Source: an uncultured Pelagibacteraceae bacterium (lineage in GTDB: Bacteria > Pseudomonadota > Alphaproteobacteria > Pelagibacterales > Pelagibacteraceae). Taken from it: 64,000 nt of DNA. Made by a program: the position numbers and the translations under genes. The stretch lies in contig CACPOX010000002.1 of the NCBI GenBank assembly GCA_902635665.1, forward strand, positions 1 through 64,000, written 5' to 3'. The notes under the pieces are model-generated. The model had not been told where the DNA came from, did not search any database, and saw nothing but the letters and a program-made list of their open reading frames with translations. Below are positions 28,099 to 34,525 of the stretch, piece by piece. How positions within the stretch are numbered: position 1 is the stretch's first letter; each line of letters begins with the position of its first letter.

Positions 28099-28110
28099 TT
28101 ATAATTTAAA

Positions 28111-28536
28111 ATGAAGATTAGAAAATTAAATTTATATATCTTTCTATTTTTTTCATGGTGCAATTTTAGTTTTGCAGATCTTCAAAATAAGTTTTTGTAT
28201 TGTGATGTTCAAAAACCTGATCCTGATTATTTCCAACCCAAGAATTTGGTATTTAAAATTGATTACAAAAAACAGACTAATTTAGGCACAGGATACTTTT
28301 TTCGTTTAAATGGAGCTGAAATGCCAGGTTGGGAGGATGCTCCATTTGCTGTTCAATTAGTTGTTGATAATATCTACCACCTTTATCCAAAGAACAAAGA
28401 TGCTGAGGCTTATGGAAGAGTTTTTGATATTTTTATAAATTTAGATGAAATGAAAACATATATAAACCTATATGAGCCTGGAGAGAACATTAACATCAAA
28501 AGATTTGAATCTCTTTGTAATTTTGTAAAATATTAA
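28111..28536 (+). CDS. Exported protein of unknown function
   Basis: A 141-residue protein with no family I can name. An N-terminal signal peptide (KLNLYIFLFFSWCNFSFA) precedes a mature domain with Cys in KFLYCDV near the start and ESLCNFV near the end, a plausible disulfide. Aromatic and Pro-rich segments (DPDYFQPKNLVF, MPGWEDAPF) suggest a small beta-barrel or lipocalin-like fold, but that is a guess. It is 12 bases after the preceding exported-protein gene, making three consecutive exported products. The first tRNA-Leu repeat begins right after its stop. Confidence 0.68.
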   Translation: MKIRKLNLYIFLFFSWCNFSFADLQNKFLYCDVQKPDPDYFQPKNLVFKIDYKKQTNLGTGYFFRLNGAEMPGWEDAPFAVQLVVDNIYHLYPKNKDAEAYGRVFDIFINLDEMKTYINLYEPGENINIKRFESLCNFVKY

Positions 28537-28555
28537 AAAAATTTTACTTATTAGT

Positions 28556-28642
28556 CTTGTTCAATTATAAATATTAGCATAAATACTCATGAAATTCATT
28601 AATGCCCTCGTGGTGAAATTGGTAGACACAAAGGACTTAAAA
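28556..28642. repeat. Left copy of 87-bp direct repeat (tRNA-Leu promoter region and 5' half)
   Basis: Identical to 30270-30356 except at one base (28584 T versus 30298 C). Weaker similarity extends leftward to about 28537. The repeat covers about 48 bases upstream of the tRNA and the tRNA sequence from base 1 through the last base of the anticodon loop. The two copies are offset by 1714 bp. Repeat identity ending exactly at the anticodon loop is what site-specific integration at a tRNA gene often leaves. Confidence 0.9.
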
Positions 28643-28650
28643 GCCGAGGG
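28604..28650 (+). pseudogene. Internally deleted tRNA-Leu relic
   Basis: Bases 28604-28642 equal the first 39 bases of the intact tRNA-Leu at 30318. Then 34 bases (matching 30357-30390: the 3' anticodon stem, variable arm and T-arm) are missing. Bases 28643-28650 (GCCGAGGG) again match 30391-30398, part of the 3' acceptor strand. The CCA end is lost. It cannot fold as a tRNA but keeps the complementary acceptor strands GCCCTCG/CGAGGG and an intact upstream region, so a short RNA might still be made. Confidence 0.8.
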
Positions 28651-28769
28651 ATAGAAGTTAAAGTCAGTCCATAGAAGTCCAAGGCAGTCTAAAACATCCT
28701 ATAAAATCACAGAACTTTAATTTAACTTTTAATTAAGATTAGAAAGTAAGGGTTAATTAATTTGAGCAG

Positions 28770-28800
28770 ACTAGTACTAAACTAGTACCTAGATAGATAA
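28770..28800. repeat. Left copy of 31-bp cassette-flanking repeat
   Basis: Contains two ACTAGTAC units separated by three bases, followed by CTAGATAGATAA. It matches 30215-30245 at 27 of 31 positions. It includes a short inverted repeat (GTACTA / TAGTAC, 3-base loop). It lies 18 bases before the start of the first cassette gene; its partner lies 26 bases after the stop of the second gene. Confidence 0.75.
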
Positions 28801-28818
28801 TAATATATGCTTTTATAA

Positions 28819-29322
28819 ATGAAAAAATTAATAACAATAATTTTACTCAATTTATTTTGTTGCAATATAGTTTTGTCTGAAACTCTAACTTATAATTGTA
28901 AAAAATTACTTGGATATGTTGAAGATGAATGGAAGTATGTCACTCATTATTCTGATGAAACAGCAACATTAATTTGGGACAAAAAAACTTATGACGATGA
29001 ATGGGGAACAATAGTTTGTGGTAACGCATCATTAATATACAAGCAAAGAAAAATAGAATTTACAGTAAGTTGCCCTTCATCTGTTGGTTTCGAAGCTTAT
29101 GACTATGATAAAATAAATGATGAAGATATTACAAAACATAAAGAATTAAAAAAACATAAAGGAAAAATAGACTACATGTCTTTCCTAAAATTAGATCAGG
29201 ACTCAATTAATCAGGATTATTATAATTTATACTATGTTCCAGTTGGTGGATTATGGACACTTGAGACCAGCATAAACCAAATAAATTTTAATGTTCATCA
29301 ATTTATTTGTAAAACAAGTTAA
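28819..29322 (+). CDS. Exported protein of unknown function, cassette gene 1
   Basis: A 167-residue protein I do not recognise. A signal peptide covers residues 1-20 (KKLITIILLNLFCCNIVLS, cleavage before ETL). The mature part has Cys at TYNCKKLLGY, IVCGNASL, SCPSS and FICKTS, enough for two disulfides, and alternates hydrophobic and polar residues as in small beta-sandwich periplasmic proteins. It shares one base with the next gene. Both lie between the two tRNA-Leu repeats and between the two 31-bp repeats. Confidence 0.65.
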   Translation: MKKLITIILLNLFCCNIVLSETLTYNCKKLLGYVEDEWKYVTHYSDETATLIWDKKTYDDEWGTIVCGNASLIYKQRKIEFTVSCPSSVGFEAYDYDKINDEDITKHKELKKHKGKIDYMSFLKLDQDSINQDYYNLYYVPVGGLWTLETSINQINFNVHQFICKTS

Positions 29323-30188
29323 TGAAAAAACTTTTAGGAATGATATTGGTCAGTTTGTTATGTTTTAATCTTTCTATTGCAGATCAAAATGAAGACCTGA
29401 AGTTAATTGAAGATTATAAAGAAAAATTATTGGAGAGTGGAAGTAAACGGGATTTGAAACAAGTTGAAAAAATTTGTTCTAAATACCAAGATGATAAAGC
29501 AAAAAATATAATTGCTGACAGTGAAATCTTGTCATTCCTTTGCTCTGGTGGTGTAAGTATGCTTATTACCAGCGAGTATAATGATATGTTATTAGATAAA
29601 AGCATATCACATATTGATACGTGCAATGAATATAAGAAAATTCCAATAGAGGTAGGTGAGTACGACCAAATGAGCTTGAATACTCATATGGGTATAATGA
29701 ATTATTGTGAAACTGTTGAGTTAAGAGCAAACTTTAAGCAGGATGCGAAACATAATTTAATTAAAGATTTAGATTTAGAAAAACTTAACTTTAATTTCTT
29801 ATCAAATAAATATTATTCATTATCCATACCTGAAAAGGACATTACTAAAAAAGCTTCTTGTTTTCTTAATCTTAAAAAAGAAAAAAGTTTAGACTACAAA
29901 GATATTAAGGAAAGATGTGGAGTTGAAATTGTTACATATCAAGAGGAAAGTCCTGCAGGTTCAGAAGGTGAGCTTGCATCATATGAATTAATAAGTGAAA
30001 GTGATTTAACACGTAATTGGATTGTAATACTAGATTACTTTTATGCAGATGCTAATGAAGATGGTTATATGGATTTAGTTATAAGATTTAAAAATGATGG
30101 TAGCTATTCTATGGCAGCTCAAACCATGACAACAGTTATAACATCTTTAAGTGCAAATAATTATAAAATACTTAATTATAATAAATAG
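29322..30188 (+). CDS. Exported protein with Ca-binding-like loop, cassette gene 2
   Basis: A 288-residue protein of unknown function. The signal peptide is residues 1-20 (KKLLGMILVSLLCFNLSIA). The N-terminal mature half is helical and charged with several cysteines. The C-terminal part contains DYFYADANEDGYMDLVIRF; the loop DANEDGYMDL has the D-x-N-x-D-G-x-x-D spacing of FG-GAP, dockerin or EF-hand-like calcium sites. It starts on the last base of the preceding gene's stop, so the two are translationally coupled. Confidence 0.65.
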   Translation: MKKLLGMILVSLLCFNLSIADQNEDLKLIEDYKEKLLESGSKRDLKQVEKICSKYQDDKAKNIIADSEILSFLCSGGVSMLITSEYNDMLLDKSISHIDTCNEYKKIPIEVGEYDQMSLNTHMGIMNYCETVELRANFKQDAKHNLIKDLDLEKLNFNFLSNKYYSLSIPEKDITKKASCFLNLKKEKSLDYKDIKERCGVEIVTYQEESPAGSEGELASYELISESDLTRNWIVILDYFYADANEDGYMDLVIRFKNDGSYSMAAQTMTTVITSLSANNYKILNYNK

Positions 30189-30214
30189 ATTTAAATATAG
30201 GACCTTATGGGATA

Positions 30215-30245
30215 ACTAGTACCAGACTAGTACCTAAAGAGATAA
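30215..30245. repeat. Right copy of 31-bp cassette-flanking repeat
   Basis: Partner of 28770-28800 (27 of 31 matches, two ACTAGTAC units in the same spacing). It lies between the second cassette gene and the right tRNA-Leu repeat, so the 31-bp pair is nested inside the tRNA repeat pair. Confidence 0.75.
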
Positions 30246-30269
30246 AATAAAAAAAATTTACTTATAGGA

Positions 30270-30356
30270 CTTGTTCAATTATAAATATTAGCATAAACAC
30301 TCATGAAATTCATTAATGCCCTCGTGGTGAAATTGGTAGACACAAAGGACTTAAAA
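30270..30356. repeat. Right copy of 87-bp direct repeat
   Basis: Contains a TTGTTC (30271-30276) and, 15 bases on, CATAAA (30292-30297), a plausible tRNA promoter, then the first 39 bases of the intact tRNA-Leu. Both hexamers are also conserved in the left copy at 28557 and 28578. Confidence 0.9.
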
Positions 30357-30403
30357 TCCTTGCCGCTTGCGGAGTGCCAGTTCGAGTCTGGCCGAGGGCA
30401 CCA
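30318..30403 (+). tRNA. tRNA-Leu (anticodon TAA)
   Basis: An 86-base tRNA with a long variable arm, as expected for leucine. The acceptor stem is GCCCTCG/CGAGGGC with discriminator A and encoded CCA. The anticodon stem AAGGA/TCCTT encloses loop CTTAAAA, giving anticodon TAA, which reads UUA, the dominant Leu codon at this base composition. The variable-arm stem is TGCCGCTTGCGGA and the T-loop is TTCGAGT. nadK starts four bases after the CCA. Confidence 0.97.
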
Positions 30404-30406
30404 TTA

Positions 30407-31177
30407 ATGAGCAAACTTCAAATAATCTCTGATAAAAATAAAAAATCACTAAAGATTAAGAATTTATTATTAAAAAAAATAAAATCTAATAAGTTTAAAA
30501 AAGAAAATCTTATAATTGTTATCGGTGGTGATGGTTTTATGCTTCAAACACTTAAGAGAAATAAAAATTCAAAAAAATATTTTTATGGAATTAATTCAGG
30601 AAATTATGGTTTTCTTATGAATAAATTTTCTTCAAAAGATATTATAAAAAATCTATTGAAGGCAAATGTGGTTACAATTTCTCCATTAGAAATGATAGTT
30701 AAAAATAGAAATAATCAATTTAAAAGATCTATAGCAATTAACGAAGTTTCAGTTTTAAGACAAAGTCGACAGGCCGCTTCACTGTCAATTAAACAGGGTT
30801 CAAGACAAATAATTAAAAAATTAGTTTCAGATGGTGTATTAGTATCAACACCGGCAGGAAGTACAGCTTATAATTTGTCTGTACATGGACCTATCCTAAG
30901 TCTTCATTCAAAAAAACTATCAATATCACCAATAAGTGCGTTTAGACCTAGAAGATGGAAGGGTAAAATAGTTAATGATAAAACAAAAATACTAATAACA
31001 AATTTAAATTCATCAAAAAGACCAATAAGTGCTGTTGCAGATAATTTAGAAGTGAGAAATGCTAAATCAATTAGTGTAAAAACTAATAATAAAATTAAGT
31101 TTAATCTTCTTTATGACAAAAATAGAAGTCTACAAAAAAAAATAAAAATTGAACAAATTAGAAAGGAAATTAATTAG
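30407..31177 (+). CDS. nadK: NAD kinase
   Basis: Phosphorylates NAD to NADP. The 256-residue protein shows the signature GGDG at 40-43, a GINSGNYGFL segment, and VSTPAGSTAYNLSVHGPI, where the catalytic region and the NAD site lie. It is shorter than E. coli NadK (about 290) because the N-terminal domain is compact. I start it at the ATG at 30407; a longer frame would run back through tRNA-Leu and is not credible. It probably shares the tRNA-Leu transcript. Confidence 0.92.
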   Translation: MSKLQIISDKNKKSLKIKNLLLKKIKSNKFKKENLIIVIGGDGFMLQTLKRNKNSKKYFYGINSGNYGFLMNKFSSKDIIKNLLKANVVTISPLEMIVKNRNNQFKRSIAINEVSVLRQSRQAASLSIKQGSRQIIKKLVSDGVLVSTPAGSTAYNLSVHGPILSLHSKKLSISPISAFRPRRWKGKIVNDKTKILITNLNSSKRPISAVADNLEVRNAKSISVKTNNKIKFNLLYDKNRSLQKKIKIEQIRKEIN

Positions 31178-31202
31178 ACTGCTGAAGCTTAATACATTTT
31201 TT

Positions 31203-31853
31203 ATGATATTTTTTATAAAAGTATTAGTTTTGATGTTTAGTTTTCAATCTCTGACTATGTCAGAAGAGAAAATTTATTCACTATTTGGAGTAAAATTAAA
31301 TGACGATATTAGCAATTATGCTGATGTAGAGAATGGTAAATTAGCAAAAGGTTTTTCCGAAAAGATTTATAATTTTGGTGATAAATTTCTGAAAATCGAT
31401 AGGGATGAAGATTTTTTATACTACGCAATCAGAACTGATAAAAATTATAGAATTAAAGTATTAAATGCAGCAGCTAAGAGGTATATTTATAAAAATGATT
31501 TTTCAGACTCACAATGTATTGCTGAGAAAAAAAAATATATCTCAATATTAGTAAATGAACTGAATTTTGATTCTTCAAAATTTAAAAATTATTATAGAAA
31601 AGGTGTACACAGGGAGACCCAGGAAAGCACTGGAAACCTACTTTGGGATGACGCTAATTATATATATACTAACAATAATGAAAAATTTAGATTAATGGTA
31701 ATTTGCACATATCAAAAAAATAAAGAAACAGATGAAGTAATTAATTTTTTATTTGTTTCGTGGATGACTGAAAATTATTACAGAAATAATGTAATTCCAA
31801 GATTTGAAATTATAGATAAGTTTAACAAAGACTTTATTCTAACATTTCTCTAA
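31203..31853 (+). CDS. Exported protein of unknown function
   Basis: A 216-residue protein I do not recognise. I chose the ATG at 31203 because it begins a signal peptide (IFFIKVLVLMFSFQSLTMS). A longer frame would overlap the nadK 3' end and precede the signal with a charged tail. The mature part starts EEKIYSLFGVKLNDDIS and has cysteines in SQCIAEKKKY and VICTYQK. Its start, the central Cys-x2-4-Lys helix and its length resemble the protein at 32543-33127, so the two may be distant paralogs. Confidence 0.68.
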   Translation: MIFFIKVLVLMFSFQSLTMSEEKIYSLFGVKLNDDISNYADVENGKLAKGFSEKIYNFGDKFLKIDRDEDFLYYAIRTDKNYRIKVLNAAAKRYIYKNDFSDSQCIAEKKKYISILVNELNFDSSKFKNYYRKGVHRETQESTGNLLWDDANYIYTNNNEKFRLMVICTYQKNKETDEVINFLFVSWMTENYYRNNVIPRFEIIDKFNKDFILTFL

Positions 31854-31862
31854 CACTAAATA

Positions 31863-32471
31863 ATGAAAAAACTTTTAGCGATCGTGGTTCTAGGTTTGTT
31901 GTTTAGTATAAAGGCATATTCAGCAAGTATTACAGAAGAGTTAAGTAAATTAAACGATTTGTATAAATCAGGTGCTCTTACAGAGGAGGAATTTTCTAAG
32001 GCCAAATCAATTTTACTAAATGAGTCTGGAGAAAAAATTATTATAGATGCAGAGTCGATAAAAGCTTTAATTAATGAGTCAATTGCAGAGGGTGAGGAAA
32101 TTTTAAAATCAAATAACAATAATTCAGAAGATAATAAAAATTTAAATAATTCGGGTCTTACACTTAGTGAAGAGGATGAACTTAAGGCACAAATATTTGG
32201 TTGTTGGAGCATTCCATTAGGATTACCGTATGATGAAAATCTATTGGTAAGAGTAAAATTAGAATTAAAACGAGATGGAACTATCTCTAATATAGAGATT
32301 TTAGATCACGATAGAATGAATAAAGCTGGTCAAGGTTACTACAAAGTATTAGCTGAGAGTGTTCTAAGAGCAATTAAATTGTGTGAACCATTAAAAGTTC
32401 CTGTTGATGGTTATGAAGGATGGAAAGAATTAATTATAAATTTTGATGCAAGTCAAATGCTAGGTGGATAA
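31863..32471 (+). CDS. Exported SHOCT-like plus TolA C-terminal-like domain protein
   Basis: A 202-residue protein. The signal peptide is residues 1-20 (cleavage AYS-ASI). A SHOCT-like hairpin is at 22-52 (ITEELSKLNDLYKSGALTEEEFSKAK). An Asn/Glu-rich linker covers 53-105. The C-terminal domain at 107-202 has the TolA domain III pattern of alphaproteobacteria: Cys114-Trp in IFGCWSIP, VRVKLELKRDGTI, ESVLRAI and Cys174 in CEPLKVP, then WKELIINFD. The membrane anchor and long helical domain II of TolA are missing. A role at the TolB/envelope interface is inferred, not shown. Confidence 0.75.
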   Translation: MKKLLAIVVLGLLFSIKAYSASITEELSKLNDLYKSGALTEEEFSKAKSILLNESGEKIIIDAESIKALINESIAEGEEILKSNNNNSEDNKNLNNSGLTLSEEDELKAQIFGCWSIPLGLPYDENLLVRVKLELKRDGTISNIEILDHDRMNKAGQGYYKVLAESVLRAIKLCEPLKVPVDGYEGWKELIINFDASQMLGG

Positions 32472-32542
32472 ATACTATCAACGTTAATTGAAACTTATTT
32501 CAAATCTATACACACTATGAACACAGTGATAAAGTTTTATTT

Positions 32543-33127
32543 ATGAAAGTATTTCTATCAGTATTGATTTTAATCTTTAGTCTTCAATCATGGACCAAGG
32601 CAGATAGTATTTCTGATTTTGAAATAGATGGAATGAGCATAGGTAAAAGTTTATTGGAATACTATTCAAAAAAAGAAATTGATAATCAGTTACCTAAAAT
32701 GAGTTCGTTTTATAAAAGTGATAAATTTAAAAGAATTTATTTCAATCCAGATTCAAATTCAGAATATATACAATATAATTTTCATTATAGAAACGACGGA
32801 AGCTTTGAGATTGTTGAGCTTAAAGGTGGTTTATTATTTGAAAATAAAATTGATGAATGCTTAGAAAAAAGAGAAGAAATATCTAATAATATTGAAAATT
32901 CAATTAATTTTATTGATAAATATAAAGACTCATTTTCTCATAATGCTGATAAAACAGGCAAAAGTAAAATTCATAGAATTACTTTCTTGCTTAGTGATGG
33001 TGAAATAAACATATCTTGTTTTGAGTGGACCAAAGAAATTAAAAATAACAGGCCTTGGAGAGACACATTACAAGTTAGTATTGGTTCAAATTTGTTTTTT
33101 GATTGGTTACACTACGAAGCTTATTAA
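32543..33127 (+). CDS. Exported protein of unknown function
   Basis: A 194-residue protein with a signal peptide (KVFLSVLILIFSLQSWTKA, before DSI). The mature start ISDFEIDGMSIGKSLLEYYSKKEI is followed by a beta-rich domain with IDECLEKREEI and a late Cys in INISCFEW, likely disulfide-bonded. I know no function. It is the last of the run of exported proteins and is followed by a 170-base intergenic stretch and tRNA-Thr on the other strand. Confidence 0.68.
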   Translation: MKVFLSVLILIFSLQSWTKADSISDFEIDGMSIGKSLLEYYSKKEIDNQLPKMSSFYKSDKFKRIYFNPDSNSEYIQYNFHYRNDGSFEIVELKGGLLFENKIDECLEKREEISNNIENSINFIDKYKDSFSHNADKTGKSKIHRITFLLSDGEINISCFEWTKEIKNNRPWRDTLQVSIGSNLFFDWLHYEAY

Positions 33128-33294
33128 TAATTATGCACGGTCCTCATAATCTTGTGCTCTGAGGTTAGATTTCAAATCATAGATAAATAATTTTAACTAT
33201 CTAGAAATCTTGACACACATACGACACACTAAACATCATAATTTATTTTAACTTTAATTTTTCAAAAATAATTAGTGTTGAATTTATTGAGTGA
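33128..33294. other. Intergenic stretch downstream of tRNA-Thr 3' end
   Basis: No gene seen. It holds an 11-bp-period tandem direct repeat (GACACACATAC at 33212, then GACACACTAAAC at 33223) preceded by a TT that makes TTGACA on the plus strand. It also has a short inverted repeat CCTCA/TGAGG near 33141-33164. On the minus strand this is the DNA just past tRNA-Thr, the usual place for integrated-element remnants. Confidence 0.4.
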
Positions 33295-33370
33295 TGGTGC
33301 CCCCGCACGGATTCGAACCGCGGACCTATTGATTACAAATCAATTGCTCTACCAGCTGAGCTACAAGGGC
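33295..33370 (-). tRNA. tRNA-Thr (anticodon TGT)
   Basis: On the minus strand the gene starts GCCCTTG at 33370 and ends with discriminator A and encoded CCA at 33295. The acceptor stem pairs with CGGGGGC using two G-U pairs. Anticodon stem ATTGA/TCAAT encloses loop TTTGTAA, giving anticodon TGT. D-arm AGCTCAGCTGGTAGAGC and T-loop TTCGAAT are standard. Confidence 0.97.
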
Positions 33371-33403
33371 ATGCGCAATAATTATTAATTATTTGTTAAA
33401 TAA

Positions 33404-34147
33404 TCAACTCTTTTTTTTTATATAACTAAGGTGATGAAACACAATTGCAGCACTATTTGAGATATTTAAACTTTCAATGTCTTCATTAATATTAATTTTA
33501 ACAAAAAAATCTGCATATTTACCTGTTTGCTGTCTCATTCCAAATCCTTCAGATCCAAAAAGAAGAATGTTATTTCCTTCCCATTTTATATCTGTAAAAT
33601 CTTTTTGACCTTTTGCATCGAAACCATAAATCCAGAAATTTTTTTCTCTTAAATTTTTTAATGTAGAATTAATGTTGGAAACTTGGAAAATATTCACGTG
33701 TTCCATGCAACCACTTGCTGATTTATACATTAATTTACTATCTCGAGGAAAATGTCTTTCTTTAATGATTAATCCATCAATATCAAATGATGCTGCACTT
33801 CTAATTAATGAACCAATATTTCTTGGATCTGTAACCTCGTCAAGACAGACAAATGTTAAATTATTTTTATCTTTTATAAATTGTTTTAGGTCTGGTTGAT
33901 CTAGATGTTCAATTTCAGCAACATAACCATTATGCATTAATTGTTCTTTAGAGGTATATTTATCTAATTCTTTTTTAGATTTAAAATAAACTTTGACATC
34001 CTCTAAAATGTTTTTATTTGGGTTCTTTCTATGAATATTTTTTTTAGATTGCTCTGTTAAAAAGACTCTTAATACCTTTCTTTTAGGGTTTCTAAGAGCT
34101 TCTATTACAGCATGCTGACCAACAATGAAAAAAGATGATTTATTCAT
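33404..34147 (-). CDS. rlmB: 23S rRNA (guanosine-2'-O-)-methyltransferase RlmB-like (TrmH family)
   Basis: SPOUT methyltransferase of 247 residues expected to modify Gm2251 in the 23S rRNA P-loop. An N-terminal substrate-binding L30e-like domain starts at VGQHAVIEALRNPKRKV. The knot domain shows DEVTDPRNIGSLIRSAA, LFGSEGFGMR and LNISNSAAIVFH, the three SPOUT motifs. It is divergent from the tRNA-Tyr/tuf operon and upstream of tRNA-Thr on the same strand. Confidence 0.88.
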   Translation of the reverse strand: MNKSSFFIVGQHAVIEALRNPKRKVLRVFLTEQSKKNIHRKNPNKNILEDVKVYFKSKKELDKYTSKEQLMHNGYVAEIEHLDQPDLKQFIKDKNNLTFVCLDEVTDPRNIGSLIRSAASFDIDGLIIKERHFPRDSKLMYKSASGCMEHVNIFQVSNINSTLKNLREKNFWIYGFDAKGQKDFTDIKWEGNNILLFGSEGFGMRQQTGKYADFFVKININEDIESLNISNSAAIVFHHLSYIKKKS

Positions 34148-34201
34148 AAATTATTAACTGTTTTATACGGTTTTTTTAATATTTTCCTATTAAATCACGT
34201 G

Positions 34202-34229
34202 TTGCATTTGCATAAATAAAATATATAAA
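34202..34229 (+). promoter_or_regulatory. Promoter of the tRNA-Tyr/tRNA-Gly/tuf operon
   Basis: TTGCAT (34202-34207), a 16-bp spacer, then TATAAA (34224-34229). The -35 hexamer is immediately repeated (TTGCAT again at 34208-34213). The predicted start is near 34236, about 40 bases before tRNA-Tyr. Confidence 0.6.
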
Positions 34230-34276
34230 ACGCATGTTATTTGAAGCTTTATTGAACAAGGGGACACTTCCCCAAA

Positions 34277-34362
34277 GGAGGGGTTCCAGAGCGGTCAAAT
34301 GGGGCGGGCTGTAAACCCGTTGACTTCGGTCTTCGAAAGTTCGAATCTTTCCCCCTCCACCA
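34277..34362 (+). tRNA. tRNA-Tyr (anticodon GTA)
   Basis: An 86-base tRNA with a long variable arm. Acceptor stem GGAGGGG/CCCCTCC, discriminator A, encoded CCA. Anticodon stem GCGGG/CCCGT encloses CTGTAAA, giving GTA. T-arm GAAAG/CTTTC has loop TTCGAAT. It heads the tRNA-Tyr, tRNA-Gly, tuf, tRNA-Trp, secE, nusG order, which resembles the E. coli tufB locus. Confidence 0.97.
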
Positions 34363-34407
34363 TTTAATAAAATTTTAGATAACATGGAGTGTTACTCTTG
34401 GGGTTGT

Positions 34408-34481
34408 GCGGGTGTAGTTCAATGGTAGAACGCTAGCCTTCCAAGCTGGATGTAAGGGTTCGATTCCCTTTACCCGCTCCA
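34408..34481 (+). tRNA. tRNA-Gly (anticodon TCC)
   Basis: A 74-base tRNA. The acceptor stem GCGGGTG pairs with TACCCGC (one G-U), discriminator T, encoded CCA. Anticodon stem CTAGC/GCTGG encloses CTTCCAA, giving TCC. It lies 45 bases before the tuf start and is presumably processed from the tuf transcript. Confidence 0.97.
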
Positions 34482-34525
34482 AGAAAATAAAATTAGAATG
34501 AAACAAAAACTGAGGTAAAAACGTA

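Noticed and set aside
28604..28650. Second functional tRNA-Leu
   Set aside because: The T-arm, variable arm, 3' anticodon stem and CCA are missing.
30374..30406. In-frame upstream extension of nadK through tRNA-Leu
   Set aside because: It would encode protein from the 3' half of the tRNA; the ATG at 30407 directly after CCA gives a normal NadK.
31149..31202. Longer start for the exported protein after nadK
   Set aside because: A TTG inside nadK would place a charged tail before the signal peptide; the ATG at 31203 starts it cleanly.
32488..32503. TTGAAA-N4-TTTCAA inverted repeat upstream of the last exported-protein gene
   Set aside because: Only 6 bp in a very AT-rich spacer; expected by chance.
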